A DNA stretch of 55,122 bases from GCA-002727735 sp036159515 (GCA_036159515.1 JAYYEV010000010.1:1-55122), one strand, 5' to 3'. Shown: positions 17,593-27,370, counted from the stretch's first letter. Notes: generated by a model not told the origin, from the sequence alone. Numbers and translations: made by a program.

Positions 17593-19950
17593 TTATGAAC
17601 CGCATGAAACACAGTCGTCCGGATCATCTAATGAACAACTAATTTCAGCCATTCTTTCTTCTTCTGTCTTAGCAACAGGTTCTGAAATTGCTGCTTTGTC
17701 TAATGTAAACTTAATTGCGTCAGTTGCAGATTTAGTTCTTAGATAATACATCCCTGTCTTCAAACCTGCCTTCCATCCATAAAAGTGCATAGAAGTTAGT
17801 TTGGCAAAATTGGCATTCTCCATGAAAATATTGAGAGATTGAGACTGATCAATATATGCACCTCTATCAGCGGCCATATCTAATATTTCTTTCTGAGATA
17901 TTTCCCATGCTGTTTTGTACAATTGCTTGATATTTTCGGGGATCTCATCAATGTTTTGTATGGAACCATTGGAAGCCATTAATTTATTTTTTAGCCTGTC
18001 ATTCCAGATACCCAACTTTACTAAGTCTCTTAACAAATGCTTATTAACAATAATGAACTCACCTGACAAAACTCTTCTTGTGTAGATATTAGAGGTGTAA
18101 GGTTCAAAACATTCGTTGTTTCCTAAAATCTGAGCAGTCGAAGCGGTGGGCATTGGTGCAAGTAATAAAGAATTTCTTACTCCATGCTTTTTCACTTCTT
18201 CTCTCAATAATTCCCATTCCCAACGATCAGAAGGCTTTACTTTCCACATGTCAAATTGAAAAACACCTTCTGAAATAGGAGAACCTTTCCAAGTTTCATA
18301 GGGACCATTCTCAATGGCAAGATCTTTTGAAGCAGTAACCGCGGCATAATAAATGGTTTCAAAAATTTCTTTATTCAACTGTTTTGCCTCAGGAGAATCA
18401 AAGGCATGTCTCATTAAAATAAATGCGTCAGCTAATCCTTGTACACCTATACCAATTGGTCTATGTCTCATGTTGGAGTTTCTTGCCTCTGGAACTGGGT
18501 AGTAATTAGCATCAATTACTTTATCCAGATTTTTGGTTACTCTATAGGTTACATTGAATAGCTTTTCATGATCAAACTTACCATCTACTACAAATTTAGG
18601 TAATGCAATAGAAGCAAGATTACAGACTGCTACTTCGTCAGGAGCAGTATATTCAATTATTTCAGTACATAAATTGGATGATTTAATGGTCCCCAAGTTC
18701 TTTTGGTTAGACTTTTCATTTGCCGCATCCTTGTATAGCATATAAGGTGTACCTGTCTCAATCTGGCTTTCTAATATCTTAAACCATAACTCCTGTGCTT
18801 TCATGGTCTTTCTACCTTTTCCTTCCGATTCGTACTTCTTGTATAATTTCTCGAATTTCTTACCATACGTATCAGATAGGCCAGGACATTCATTAGGACA
18901 CATCAAAGTCCAATCGCCATTTTCCTCAACTCTTTTCATAAATAAATCGGGAATCCATAGAGCATAAAAAAGATCTCTTGCACGTTGTTCTTCTTTTCCA
19001 TGATTCTTTTTTAGATCTAAAAAGTCGAAGATATCGGCATGCCACGGTTCTACGTAGATGGCAAATGAACCTTTTCTTTTTCCACCTCCTTGATCTACAT
19101 ATCGAGCAGTATCATTAAAGACTCTTAGCATGGGCACGATTCCATTAGAAGTACCATTGGTACCCTTTATATATGAACCCGTAGCTCTGATGTCGTGTAT
19201 GGAAAGTCCTATACCACCAGCAGATTGTGAAATTTGAGCACACTGCTTGAGGGTATCATAAATTCCAGAGATACTATCTTCCTTCGTGGTTAACAAAAAG
19301 CAAGATGACATTTGAGGCTTTGGAGTACCTGAGTTGAACAATGTGGGTGTAGCATGTGTAAACCAACCTTCACTCATGTAATTATATGTTTCTATAGCTG
19401 CATCAATATCATCTGTGTGAATACCCATTGCTACTCTCATCAACATTTGTTGAGGTCTTTCAGCTACTTCACCGTTTAACTTCAGCAAATAGGATCTCTC
19501 TAGTGTTTTAAATCCAAAAAAATCGTATCTGAAGTCACGATCATAAATGATAGTAGAATCTAGCACATCGGCATTTTTCATGATTACGCTATATACCTCG
19601 TCTGAAATTAAAGGTGCTTTTTCATTTGTTTTAGGATCAACATATTCATACAAATCTTTCACTGTTTCTGAAAAAGATTTTTTAGTGTTCTTATGCAGAT
19701 TTGAAACTGCAATTCTTGAAGCTAGCAAAGCGTAATCGGGATGGGTAATGGTATTGGTTGCTGCCACTTCAGCTGCTAAATTATCTAGCTCACTAGTTGT
19801 AACACCGTCATATAATCCCTCAATAACCTTCATTGCTACTTTTTCTGGTGTTACAAGCGGATTAAGCCCATAACAAAGCTTTTTAATTCTAGCTGTTATC
19901 TTATCAAATTTGACAGATTCTCTTCTGCCGTCTCTCTTAACTACGTACAT
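17593..19950 (-). CDS. nrdA: Ribonucleoside-diphosphate reductase class I, alpha subunit
   Basis: The product is 785 residues and reduces ribonucleotides to deoxyribonucleotides. It has an N-terminal ATP-cone (about 1-95, with MYVVKRDGR) for allosteric activity control. The redox pair is Cys217 (MSSCFLL) and Cys443 (VAVCNLAS). Active-site residues are Asn426, Cys428 and Glu430 in SSNLCTE, and the radical-transfer tyrosine pair is in MYYLRT. The C-terminus ends CVSCGS, the dithiol shuttle for thioredoxin or glutaredoxin. It is downstream of nrdB by 19 bases and ends at the terminator at 17542. Confidence 0.97.
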   Translation of the reverse strand: MYVVKRDGRRESVKFDKITARIKKLCYGLNPLVTPEKVAMKVIEGLYDGVTTSELDNLAAEVAATNTITHPDYALLASRIAVSNLHKNTKKSFSETVKDLYEYVDPKTNEKAPLISDEVYSVIMKNADVLDSTIIYDRDFRYDFFGFKTLERSYLLKLNGEVAERPQQMLMRVAMGIHTDDIDAAIETYNYMSEGWFTHATPTLFNSGTPKPQMSSCFLLTTKEDSISGIYDTLKQCAQISQSAGGIGLSIHDIRATGSYIKGTNGTSNGIVPMLRVFNDTARYVDQGGGKRKGSFAIYVEPWHADIFDFLDLKKNHGKEEQRARDLFYALWIPDLFMKRVEENGDWTLMCPNECPGLSDTYGKKFEKLYKKYESEGKGRKTMKAQELWFKILESQIETGTPYMLYKDAANEKSNQKNLGTIKSSNLCTEIIEYTAPDEVAVCNLASIALPKFVVDGKFDHEKLFNVTYRVTKNLDKVIDANYYPVPEARNSNMRHRPIGIGVQGLADAFILMRHAFDSPEAKQLNKEIFETIYYAAVTASKDLAIENGPYETWKGSPISEGVFQFDMWKVKPSDRWEWELLREEVKKHGVRNSLLLAPMPTASTAQILGNNECFEPYTSNIYTRRVLSGEFIIVNKHLLRDLVKLGIWNDRLKNKLMASNGSIQNIDEIPENIKQLYKTAWEISQKEILDMAADRGAYIDQSQSLNIFMENANFAKLTSMHFYGWKAGLKTGMYYLRTKSATDAIKFTLDKAAISEPVAKTEEERMAEISCSLDDPDDCVSCGS

Positions 19951-19969
19951 ATTTTTCTATTTAATAAGT

Positions 19970-21019
19970 TTAAAAATCAGCATCTAGGTTAAAGCTAGTA
20001 TCATTACTGTTATTTAGAACACCTGCTTTCTGGTACTCTCCTACTCTTTTCTCGAAAAAGTTAGTTTTACCTTGTAAGTTGATCATATCCATAAAATCAA
20101 ATGGATTAGATACATTGAATATTTTATCGTTTCCTAATTCAGCCAAAAGTCGATCAGCTACGAATTCTATATATTGACTCATTAAATTTGAATTCATACC
20201 AATTAATCTTACAGGGAGCGCTTCGGTGATAAATTCTTTTTCTATTTCTACAGCTTCTTTGATTATTTCTTCCACTTCTGATTTTTCTAATCTATTCACC
20301 ATATGATTATTATATAACATACAAGCGAAATCACAATGTAAACCTTCGTCTCTAGAAATCAATTCATTTGAAAAAGTAAGTCCTGGCATAAGTCCTCTTT
20401 TCTTCAACCAAAAGATAGAACAAAAGGAGCCGGAAAAGAAAATTCCTTCTACGGCAGCAAATGCAATTATTCTTTGGGCAAAATTGCCATTTTCAATCCA
20501 CTTCAATGCCCATTCCGCTTTTTTCTTTACAGGGTCAAAAGTTTCTATAGCATTGAATAAATAGTTTTTTTCTTTTGTGTCTTTAATATAAGTGTCTATC
20601 AGTAGCGAATACGTTTCAGAATGAATATTTTCCATCATGACCTGAAACCCATAAAAGAACTTAGCTTCGGTATATTGTACTTCACTAAGGAAATTTTCTG
20701 CTAAATTTTCATTGACGATTCCATCAGATGCTGCAAAGAAAGCGAGAACATGTTTTATGAAAAAACGTTCATCATCGTTCAGCTTACTTTCCCAATCAAT
20801 TAAGTCAGGTGAAAGATCTAATTCTTCAGCCGTCCAAAAACTAGCTTCTTGCTTTTTATACATCTCCCAAATATCAGCATGTTGGATAGGAAATAGAACG
20901 AATCTATTTGGATTTTCTTTGAGGATAGGCTCTTCAACGTGTAAATTCTTATCTAAATCTTTCTTTAAATCGACTTCTTGATTTACTACTTTTTTTTCTG
21001 CTGATACTTTTTTTTCCAT
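19970..21019 (-). CDS. nrdB: Ribonucleoside-diphosphate reductase class I, beta subunit
   Basis: The product is 349 residues. The ligands fit a class Ia di-iron/tyrosyl radical subunit: Asp99 (AASDG), Glu130 and His133 (MENIHSE), and the radical-bearing Tyr137. The second set lies in the later SRDEGLHCDF segment. The presence of Tyr137 argues against a tyrosine-less class Ic enzyme. An N-terminal lysine-rich extension of about 35 residues is present. It is the first gene of the nrdB-nrdA unit, an order reversed from E. coli nrdAB, with over 400 gene-free bases upstream. Confidence 0.96.
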   Translation of the reverse strand: MEKKVSAEKKVVNQEVDLKKDLDKNLHVEEPILKENPNRFVLFPIQHADIWEMYKKQEASFWTAEELDLSPDLIDWESKLNDDERFFIKHVLAFFAASDGIVNENLAENFLSEVQYTEAKFFYGFQVMMENIHSETYSLLIDTYIKDTKEKNYLFNAIETFDPVKKKAEWALKWIENGNFAQRIIAFAAVEGIFFSGSFCSIFWLKKRGLMPGLTFSNELISRDEGLHCDFACMLYNNHMVNRLEKSEVEEIIKEAVEIEKEFITEALPVRLIGMNSNLMSQYIEFVADRLLAELGNDKIFNVSNPFDFMDMINLQGKTNFFEKRVGEYQKAGVLNNSNDTSFNLDADF

Positions 21020-21451
21020 GTAGTTTGTTTTAATCTGTTTTTAACATTTAGCTTTTTTATTAGGCAAAAAATTCTACATTAAAAAACAAACGTTTTTTAA
21101 AAAATTATTATAAAATAAATGTTTTGAGTGCCTACTAAAAAAACTTATAGCGGACTACAAATGTTTAAAATAAATAGACTTTTAACAAGCTATTTTATTA
21201 CACATTTTTAATAGTTTTCAACAAAACACCATAATAACTTTATAACGCATTGAGATTCATATGATTTACAAAAAATTTAACCAAACAAAGAACTAACTTG
21301 AACAATTATAAAATTAGTTTTTGTTGATAGTTACATGGAGATTGATCAATTTCGTTTATTAAAAATAAGGTGTTAATAACAATAAGATGTGGCCAAACAA
21401 CTTCAGATTAAAACGAATTAGTTAAAAACAGAACTTTAATGAAATATTATT
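21020..21451. other. Gene-free AT-rich stretch upstream of nrdB
   Basis: About 430 bases with no plausible gene on either strand. It contains A/T-runs and several short direct and inverted AT motifs. I found no exact TAnnTTTG in the nrdB direction; the nearest miss is CAAATGTT near 21157. No paired NrdR boxes were recognised by eye. It probably carries the nrdB promoter and possibly the 3' end of the DUF3109 transcript, which points away from nrdB. Confidence 0.5.
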
Positions 21452-22033
21452 TCAAGATGGTTTTTTCCTAAAAAACTGTTCATAAATCTGATTTAACTGA
21501 TTAAAAAATTCAACTCCCCATTTTCTTATAATAGGTTGTTTTAGAAATTTGAATACAGGAATTTTCAAGTCTTTTCCACATTCACAGGCGGGTTCACAAA
21601 TATGCCATTTATGCAAATTAATTCCCTGAAAACTTTCGTATTCTTTAACTCGTACGGGGTATAAATGACAGCTAATTGGTTTTATGAAATCCATTTTATT
21701 TTTTCTACTTGAAATTTCGATTGCACATTTCGCAATATTATTTTTATCAAATACCACAAAAGCACATTCTTTTTTATTAACCAGCATTGTTACCGGTTCA
21801 CCAAAATCATCAAAGTAATATAAACCCTCTTTTTCAACAGCATCAATTCCTTGTTGTCTCATCTCGGACTTCACTGTAGGGTATATTTCTTCTAAAATTT
21901 TAATTTCTTCTTTTTCTAAAGGAGCCCCTGCATCACCTTCTACACAACAAGCCCCCTTACATTGGCTAAGATCACATACAAACTGCTCTTCAAGAATATC
22001 GTCTGAAATAATTTTATTGTCAATTTCAATCAT
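21452..22033 (-). CDS. DUF3109 family cysteine-rich protein
   Basis: I chose ATG 22033 (MIEIDNKII, 193 residues); the longer frame to 22120 would run through the divergent glyS leader. The protein carries a YkgJ-like cysteine arrangement: CDLSQCKGACC near residue 20, single cysteines in the middle (AFVVFDKNNIAKCAI), CHLYPVR, and CEPACECG near 165. Such spacing suggests a bound metal or iron-sulfur cluster. The family is widespread in Bacteroidota with no established function. Divergent from glyS across 88 bases. Confidence 0.85.
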   Translation of the reverse strand: MIEIDNKIISDDILEEQFVCDLSQCKGACCVEGDAGAPLEKEEIKILEEIYPTVKSEMRQQGIDAVEKEGLYYFDDFGEPVTMLVNKKECAFVVFDKNNIAKCAIEISSRKNKMDFIKPISCHLYPVRVKEYESFQGINLHKWHICEPACECGKDLKIPVFKFLKQPIIRKWGVEFFNQLNQIYEQFFRKKPS

Positions 22034-22089
22034 TAGGATTAAACTATATAAATTGATCAAGTTAAATATAGTTCTTTCATTTGAAGTTT

Positions 22090-22097
22090 TATTTTTG
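22090..22097 (+). promoter_or_regulatory. -7 element (TATTTTTG) for glyS-rnhB
   Basis: TATTTTTG lies 24 bases before the glyS ATG at 22122. A TTTG at 22080 is too close to serve as -33, so the upstream element is unclear. Confidence 0.4.
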
Positions 22098-22121
22098 TTG
22101 GAAATTATTGAATGTGTCAAT

Positions 22122-23648
22122 ATGAATGAAGATCAGTTTAAAAAAATCGTAAGTCATGCTAAGGAATTTGGCTTTGTATTTCCAAGTAGTGAGATATATG
22201 ATGGATTAAGTGCCACGTATGACTATGGTCAAAATGGAGTAGAACTCAAGAACAACATCAAAAAATATTGGTGGAAATCTATGGTTCAAATGAATAAGGA
22301 TATAGTGGGTTTAGATGCAGCCATTTTTATGCATCCAACAACTTGGAAGGCTTCAGGACATGTAGATGCATTTAATGATCCCTTAATAGATAATAAAGAT
22401 TCTAAAAAGAGATATCGTGCAGATGTATTAATAGAAGATCATATTTCTAAGATTCAGAATAAAAACGAAAAAGATATTTTAAAAGCCAGAAAACGATTTG
22501 GTGATTCATTTAATCAAGAAACTTTCACAAGCACCAATCCTAATATCTTAAGAAGAAATAAACAGATTCAAGAAATTAATCATAAGATGTCTACTGCATT
22601 AAATAGTGAAAATCTAAATGATATTTACAATCTCATCATTGAACTGGGAATTACTTGTCCAATTAGTGGATCAAAAAACTGGACAGAAGTGCGGCAATTT
22701 AATTTGATGTTTGGAACCGAATTAGGTTCTTTAGCGCAAGAATCGTCTACTATTTATCTTAGACCAGAAACTGCACAAGGAATATTTGTGAACTATTTAA
22801 ATGTTCAAAAAACAGGAAGAAAAAAACTTCCTTTTGGAATAGCTCAAATTGGCAAGGCATTTAGGAATGAAATTATTGCTAGGCAATTCATTTTTAGAAT
22901 GAGGGAATTTGAACAAATGGAAATGCAATTTTTCATTAAACCTGGTAGCCAAAAAGAGTGGTATGAATATTGGAAAAAAGAACGTATGGCGTGGCATCAA
23001 TCTCTTGGAATTGATAAAGAAAACCTACAATTTCATGATCATATCAAGTTGGCTCATTACGCTGATGCTGCATGTGATATTGAATTTAAATTCCCCTTTG
23101 GCTTTAAAGAATTAGAAGGTATTCACTCTAGAACTGATTTTGACCTTAAGCAACATGAAAAATATTCAAAAAAGAAACAGCGTTATTTTGACCCAGAAAG
23201 TAATGAAAGCTACATCCCCTACGTGATTGAAACTTCTATTGGTCTGGATCGCATGTTTTTAACTTTATTATCTAATGGACTAAAAGAAGAAAAACTGGAA
23301 GATGGCAGTACTAGAACATTATTATCTATTGCACCTGCTGTAGCGCCAACTAAAGCAGCCATACTCCCTTTAGTGAAAAAAGATGGTTTGAGCGAAATAG
23401 CAACTGACTTGTTTCATAAATTGAAATTAAATTTTGAATGCGGGTTAGATGAAAAAGATTCTATAGGTAAAAGATACAGAAGACAAGATGCCGTGGGAAC
23501 ACCCTATTGCATTACGATAGATCACGAGTCAAAAGAAGATCATAGCGTTACTTTAAGAGAAAGAGATAGCATGAAACAACATAGAGTACCTATTGAATCT
23601 ATTTCTGAAATAATCTCCGAGAAAGTAAATATGAAAACGCTATTTTGA
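22122..23648 (+). CDS. glyS: Glycyl-tRNA synthetase (homodimeric class II type)
   Basis: The product is 508 residues from ATG 22122 (MNEDQFKKIV), placed after the -7 element; the upstream 35 codons of open frame are leader. Class II motifs are visible: the FVFPSSEIYDG N-terminus, RPETAQGIFVNY with FRNEI (motif 2), and ETSIGLDRMFL (motif 3). An anticodon-binding domain occupies the last about 100 residues. This is the alpha2 eukaryote/archaeal-like form (often named glyQS), not the alpha2beta2 enzyme. rnhB follows with a four-base overlap. Confidence 0.95.
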   Translation: MNEDQFKKIVSHAKEFGFVFPSSEIYDGLSATYDYGQNGVELKNNIKKYWWKSMVQMNKDIVGLDAAIFMHPTTWKASGHVDAFNDPLIDNKDSKKRYRADVLIEDHISKIQNKNEKDILKARKRFGDSFNQETFTSTNPNILRRNKQIQEINHKMSTALNSENLNDIYNLIIELGITCPISGSKNWTEVRQFNLMFGTELGSLAQESSTIYLRPETAQGIFVNYLNVQKTGRKKLPFGIAQIGKAFRNEIIARQFIFRMREFEQMEMQFFIKPGSQKEWYEYWKKERMAWHQSLGIDKENLQFHDHIKLAHYADAACDIEFKFPFGFKELEGIHSRTDFDLKQHEKYSKKKQRYFDPESNESYIPYVIETSIGLDRMFLTLLSNGLKEEKLEDGSTRTLLSIAPAVAPTKAAILPLVKKDGLSEIATDLFHKLKLNFECGLDEKDSIGKRYRRQDAVGTPYCITIDHESKEDHSVTLRERDSMKQHRVPIESISEIISEKVNMKTLF

Positions 23649-24247
23649 GTCTTTTACCCTTCGTTACCGACCACCATGAAGCAGGCTGTGATGAAGCCGG
23701 AAGAGGATGCCTTGCAGGCCCCGTTGTTGCGGCGTCTGTAATTCTTCCTGTAGGCTTCAAAAATCAATGGTTAAATGATTCAAAAAAGCTGAATGAAAAA
23801 AGGAGAAATGAACTACGAATAATTGTAGAATCTGAGGCAGTGAGTTGGGGGGTTGGATTTGTTAGCCCCAAAGAAATTGATAAGATTAACATTCTTCAGG
23901 CCTCTTTTTTAGCCATGCATAGGGCAATTGATAAGCTAAAAAAAAAGCCAAGTCATTTAGCCATTGACGGGAATCGATTTAAAAAATATAAAAATATTAA
24001 CCATTCATGCATTGTTAAGGGAGATGGAAAATATATGAATATAGCTGCTGCTTCCATCCTTGCTAAGACACATCGTGACGAATATATGTATAAGATTCAT
24101 CAAAATTATCCTAAATACGATTGGAGTAGAAATAAAGGTTATCCAACTAAAGCTCATAGATTAGCTATTTCAAACCATGGCAAAACTCAATATCATCGAA
24201 ATTCATTTAAACTCCTTCCTGATCAGTATGAGTTTACATTTAATTAA
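23645..24247 (+). CDS. rnhB: Ribonuclease HII
   Basis: The product is 200 residues and removes RNA from RNA-DNA hybrids, including single embedded ribonucleotides. The signature GCDEAGRGCLAGPVVAA near residues 14-30 holds the first two acidic catalytic residues; AIDGNRF and the SILAKTHRD segment supply the others. The start is TTG 23645 in a TTGA overlap with the glyS stop. No in-frame ATG precedes the catalytic motif, so translational coupling to glyS is likely. Confidence 0.95.
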   Translation: MSLLPFVTDHHEAGCDEAGRGCLAGPVVAASVILPVGFKNQWLNDSKKLNEKRRNELRIIVESEAVSWGVGFVSPKEIDKINILQASFLAMHRAIDKLKKKPSHLAIDGNRFKKYKNINHSCIVKGDGKYMNIAAASILAKTHRDEYMYKIHQNYPKYDWSRNKGYPTKAHRLAISNHGKTQYHRNSFKLLPDQYEFTFN

Positions 24248-24538
24248 TCCATTATGGTTCTTCCTATTTTTAAACACTTGTAGGAGATGAGATAATATGG
24301 ATAATCATCTCTAATTCTTTTCACGTATTAAAAAAAGATGGTATAGAAATTTTCATTAATAATCGAAGAAATAAAGTCTACTAATAGAGAAACTGTTAAT
24401 TATGCAATTATCACTTTATAAAGGGAGACTCAAATGGGGAAGAAGCCATAAGTTAGAGGGTTAAAAAACTTTATTATATAAATTATTAAAACAAAAAAGG
24501 GGGACAATATCCCCCTTTTTATACTTTGAGTTTTAGCA
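24248..24538. other. Intergenic stretch between rnhB and atpC
   Basis: About 290 bases without a complete gene. It holds an imperfect hairpin at 24284-24311 (GAGATGA ... TCATCTC, 7-bp stem, 14-base loop), possibly ending rnhB, and the terminator at 24493-24520. One plus-strand frame at about 24280-24383 stays open without a start codon and reads like protein (ends INNRRNKVY), so a decayed gene fragment is possible but unproven. Confidence 0.4.
24493..24520. terminator. Terminator after atpC (symmetrical)
   Basis: AAAAAA-GGGGG-acaatat-CCCCC-TTTTT: a 5-bp G:C stem extended by A:T pairs, with poly-T on both strands. It lies 19 bases past the atpC stop in the minus direction and also faces rnhB. 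Confidence 0.85.
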
Positions 24539-24772
24539 TTAAGAAGCTAAAACAGTTATTTTATTTGAAGATACTTCAACGACACCACCAGGAATGTCAA
24601 ATAATTCTTCTTTATCATTATGCTTTACCTTGACAATGCCCTTAACAAGACTTGAAACCAACGGAGCATGATTGTTAAGAATCCCTATTTGCCCATCAAT
24701 TCCGGGAACAACAACTAATGTTGCTTCTCCATTGAATAGTGTGGAATCCGGTGTTATTATTTGAACTTCCAT
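24539..24772 (-). CDS. atpC: ATP synthase F1 epsilon subunit, short form
   Basis: The product is 77 residues and covers only the N-terminal beta-sandwich (MEVQIITPDSTLFNGEA ... GQIGILNNHAPLVSSL). It ends at ITVLAS. The C-terminal helical hairpin that inhibits ATP hydrolysis in longer homologues (about 130-140 residues) is absent. A short epsilon is common in Bacteroidota, so this is not necessarily a truncation. It follows atpD by 9 bases and ends at the terminator. Confidence 0.95.
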   Translation of the reverse strand: MEVQIITPDSTLFNGEATLVVVPGIDGQIGILNNHAPLVSSLVKGIVKVKHNDKEELFDIPGGVVEVSSNKITVLAS

Positions 24773-24781
24773 TTTAATATT

Positions 24782-26287
24782 TTACTTTACCTCCGCTAAC
24801 ATTTTTTCTCCAGCTTCAATAACTTCTTCTATTGTTCCTTTAAGATTAAATGCTGCTTCTGGATACTTATCTACCTCACCATCCATAATCATATTAAATC
24901 CTTTAATGGTGTCTTCTATACTAACAAAAACACCCGGCATACCCGTAAACTGTTCAGCAACGTGGAATGGCTGTGATAAGAATCGTTGTACTCTTCTTGC
25001 TCTATGAACAGCTAACTTGTCTTCTTCAGACAATTCATCCATTCCTAGGATGGCAATGATATCCTGTAATTCGTTGTATCGTTGTAATAATATTTTAACT
25101 CTTTGTGCACAATCATAGTGGGCATCTCCCAAAATTTGTGGCGTAAGAATTCTTGAAGTAGAATCCAATGGATCTACTGCAGGGTAAATTCCAAGAGCAG
25201 CCAATTTTCTTGACAATACCGTGGTAGCATCAAGGTGAGCAAATGTGGTTGCAGGAGCAGGGTCAGTTAAATCATCTGCTGGGACATAAACCGCTTGAAC
25301 TGAAGTAATGGATCCTTTTTTGGTAGATGTAATTCTTTCCTGCATAGCTCCCATTTCAGTAGCAAGAGTAGGTTGGTAACCCACTGCAGAAGGCATCCTT
25401 CCTAATAATGCAGATACCTCAGATCCTGCTTGTGTAAATCTAAAAATATTATCGATAAAAAATAAAATATCTTTACCCTTACCTTCACCATCTCCATCTC
25501 TAAAGTTTTCAGCCAACGTCAAGCCTGAAAGGGCCACTCTAGCTCTTGCTCCAGGAGGCTCATTCATTTGTCCAAATACAAATGCAGCCTGAGAATCTTT
25601 AAGTGCTTCCTTATTTATTTTATCTAATGGCCAATTCCCTTTTTCCATTTCCTCCATGAATTCATCACCATACTTTACAATTCCAGATTCAAGCATTTCA
25701 CGTAATAAATCATTTCCTTCTCTTGATCTTTCACCTACTCCAGCAAATACGGATAATCCATCATGACCTTTAGCGATGTTGTTTATCAATTCTTGAATCA
25801 GTACTGTTTTTCCAACACCAGCACCACCAAATAATCCAATCTTTCCACCTTTAGCATAAGGCTCTATCAAATCAATAACCTTGATTCCAGTAAATAAAAC
25901 TTCTGTTGCCGTTGATAAATCTTCAAATTTAGGAGCCTCTCTGTGTATAGGTAATTTTTGATCCGTCTCGCAAGCGCCTATTCCATCAATGGCCTCACCA
26001 ACTACATTAAATAATCTTCCCTTGACTTCATCTCCAGTAGGCATACTAATTGGCGCTCCAATTGCAATAGCATCCATACCTCTAGTTAAACCATCTGTAG
26101 AATCCATTGCAACTGTTCTAACACTATCTTCACCAATGTGTTTTTGGCATTCTAACACAATTCTAGTGCCATCATCTTTTTTTATTTCAATGGCATCTAG
26201 AAGGTTTGGTAACTTATCTGCATTTTCAAAACTAACATCTACAACCGGTCCAATTACCTGTGAGATTTTTCCTTTAATTTGAGACAT
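24782..26287 (-). CDS. atpD: ATP synthase F1 beta subunit
   Basis: The product is 501 residues, the catalytic subunit of the rotary ATP synthase. The Walker A motif GGAGVGKT is near residue 155, GERSREGND follows, the Walker B region is in DILFFIDNIFRFTQAG, and ALLGRMPSAVGYQPTL is the DELSEED-preceding catalytic segment. DELSEEDK itself is present near residue 423. Only atpD and atpC are here; the other ATP synthase genes are not in the window, so they must lie elsewhere. Confidence 0.98.
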   Translation of the reverse strand: MSQIKGKISQVIGPVVDVSFENADKLPNLLDAIEIKKDDGTRIVLECQKHIGEDSVRTVAMDSTDGLTRGMDAIAIGAPISMPTGDEVKGRLFNVVGEAIDGIGACETDQKLPIHREAPKFEDLSTATEVLFTGIKVIDLIEPYAKGGKIGLFGGAGVGKTVLIQELINNIAKGHDGLSVFAGVGERSREGNDLLREMLESGIVKYGDEFMEEMEKGNWPLDKINKEALKDSQAAFVFGQMNEPPGARARVALSGLTLAENFRDGDGEGKGKDILFFIDNIFRFTQAGSEVSALLGRMPSAVGYQPTLATEMGAMQERITSTKKGSITSVQAVYVPADDLTDPAPATTFAHLDATTVLSRKLAALGIYPAVDPLDSTSRILTPQILGDAHYDCAQRVKILLQRYNELQDIIAILGMDELSEEDKLAVHRARRVQRFLSQPFHVAEQFTGMPGVFVSIEDTIKGFNMIMDGEVDKYPEAAFNLKGTIEEVIEAGEKMLAEVK

Positions 26288-26313
26288 ATAAATTCGTTTT
26301 AATTTTTACGCTG

Positions 26314-26321
26314 CAAAACTA
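26314..26321 (-). promoter_or_regulatory. -7 element (TAGTTTTG) for atpDC
   Basis: The minus strand reads TAGTTTTGC, matching the extended TAnnTTTGC form, 26 bases before the atpD ATG at 26287. Confidence 0.45.
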
Positions 26322-26437
26322 ATATAATTTACATTACTTATGCAGATATGTTGATAAAATCACAACTTGTTGATACAGAGGTGAAATTTACTGCTATTTT
26401 TACCTTCAGTAGTAATCGTTTTTAACAATAAAATATT

Positions 26438-27370
26438 GTGAAAGTACATACAGATTTCACTAGCTATATCAACATTAAGAACCCTGTAGTTACGGTAGGC
26501 ACATTTGATGGGGTTCATTTAGGTCATCAAAAAATTCTAAATAGAATTAAAAAAATTGCTTCTTCAATAGGTGGTGAAACCGTTTTACTTACTTTCCACC
26601 CACATCCAAGAACAGTACTATTTAATGACAAAACAGTTAAGCTGATACATACACTTGAGGAGAAAATTGAAGTACTAGAAAAAAAAGGATTAGATCATCT
26701 TGTGATTTATCCTTTCACAAGATCTTTCTCTACCTTCAGCGCTCAAAAATATGTGGAAGAATTAATTGTAAATAAACTTAAGACATATACACTTGTTATA
26801 GGCTATGATCATCATTTTGGAAATGATCGAAAAGGAAATATTGAACTATTAGAAAAACTAAAAGACAAATACCATTACAATTTAGAAGAAATAAGCGCCC
26901 ACGAAATTGATGCAATTAAGGTAAGTTCTACAAAAGTAAGAAACGCAATCTATAGTGGTGAAATACATTTAGTGCCTAACTACACTGGATTTCCATTTCA
27001 TTTTTCAGGCATTGTAATAAAAGGAGATGGTATAGGTAAAACCATTAACTACCCCACAGCAAACATTTCACTTTTAAGCCAAGAAAAAATAATTCCTAAG
27101 AAAGGAGTGTATGCGGTTAAATGCGAGCTTAAGAATAAAAAATATTATGCCGGGATAATGAATATAGGTAATCGTCCTACCATTGGAATTAATCAGAATG
27201 AAAGCATTGAAATACATTTATTTAATTTTAATAAGACTATTTATGGGGAGACCCTTAAGGTGGATGTAATAAAGAAGATAAGAGAAGAACAAAAATTCAA
27301 AAACATCGAAGCGCTCAAAAGTCAAATTGCTAAAGATTGCATTAAGGCAAATCAAATCCTAAGTGAATAA
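26438..27370 (+). CDS. ribF: Bifunctional riboflavin kinase / FAD synthetase
   Basis: The product is 310 residues, converting riboflavin to FMN and FMN to FAD. The N-terminal adenylyltransferase domain has TFDGVHLGHQKIL at about 23-35 and the ISST-like VSSTKVR. The C-terminal flavokinase domain starts near residue 185 with GDGIGKTINYPTAN and includes GIMNIGNRPT. The start is GTG 26438; the first in-frame ATG would fall far inside the domain. Overlaps the LRR gene by 8 bases. Confidence 0.95.
   Translation: MKVHTDFTSYINIKNPVVTVGTFDGVHLGHQKILNRIKKIASSIGGETVLLTFHPHPRTVLFNDKTVKLIHTLEEKIEVLEKKGLDHLVIYPFTRSFSTFSAQKYVEELIVNKLKTYTLVIGYDHHFGNDRKGNIELLEKLKDKYHYNLEEISAHEIDAIKVSSTKVRNAIYSGEIHLVPNYTGFPFHFSGIVIKGDGIGKTINYPTANISLLSQEKIIPKKGVYAVKCELKNKKYYAGIMNIGNRPTIGINQNESIEIHLFNFNKTIYGETLKVDVIKKIREEQKFKNIEALKSQIAKDCIKANQILSE

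Noticed and set aside
17558..17746. Plus-strand 62-residue frame beginning in the terminator
   Set aside because: It starts within the SPFH/nrdA terminator and runs antisense through the nrdA C-terminus.
21020..21451. Possible replication origin or NrdR boxes upstream of nrdB
   Set aside because: No DnaA-box cluster (TTATCCACA) and no paired NrdR-like palindromes could be recognised.
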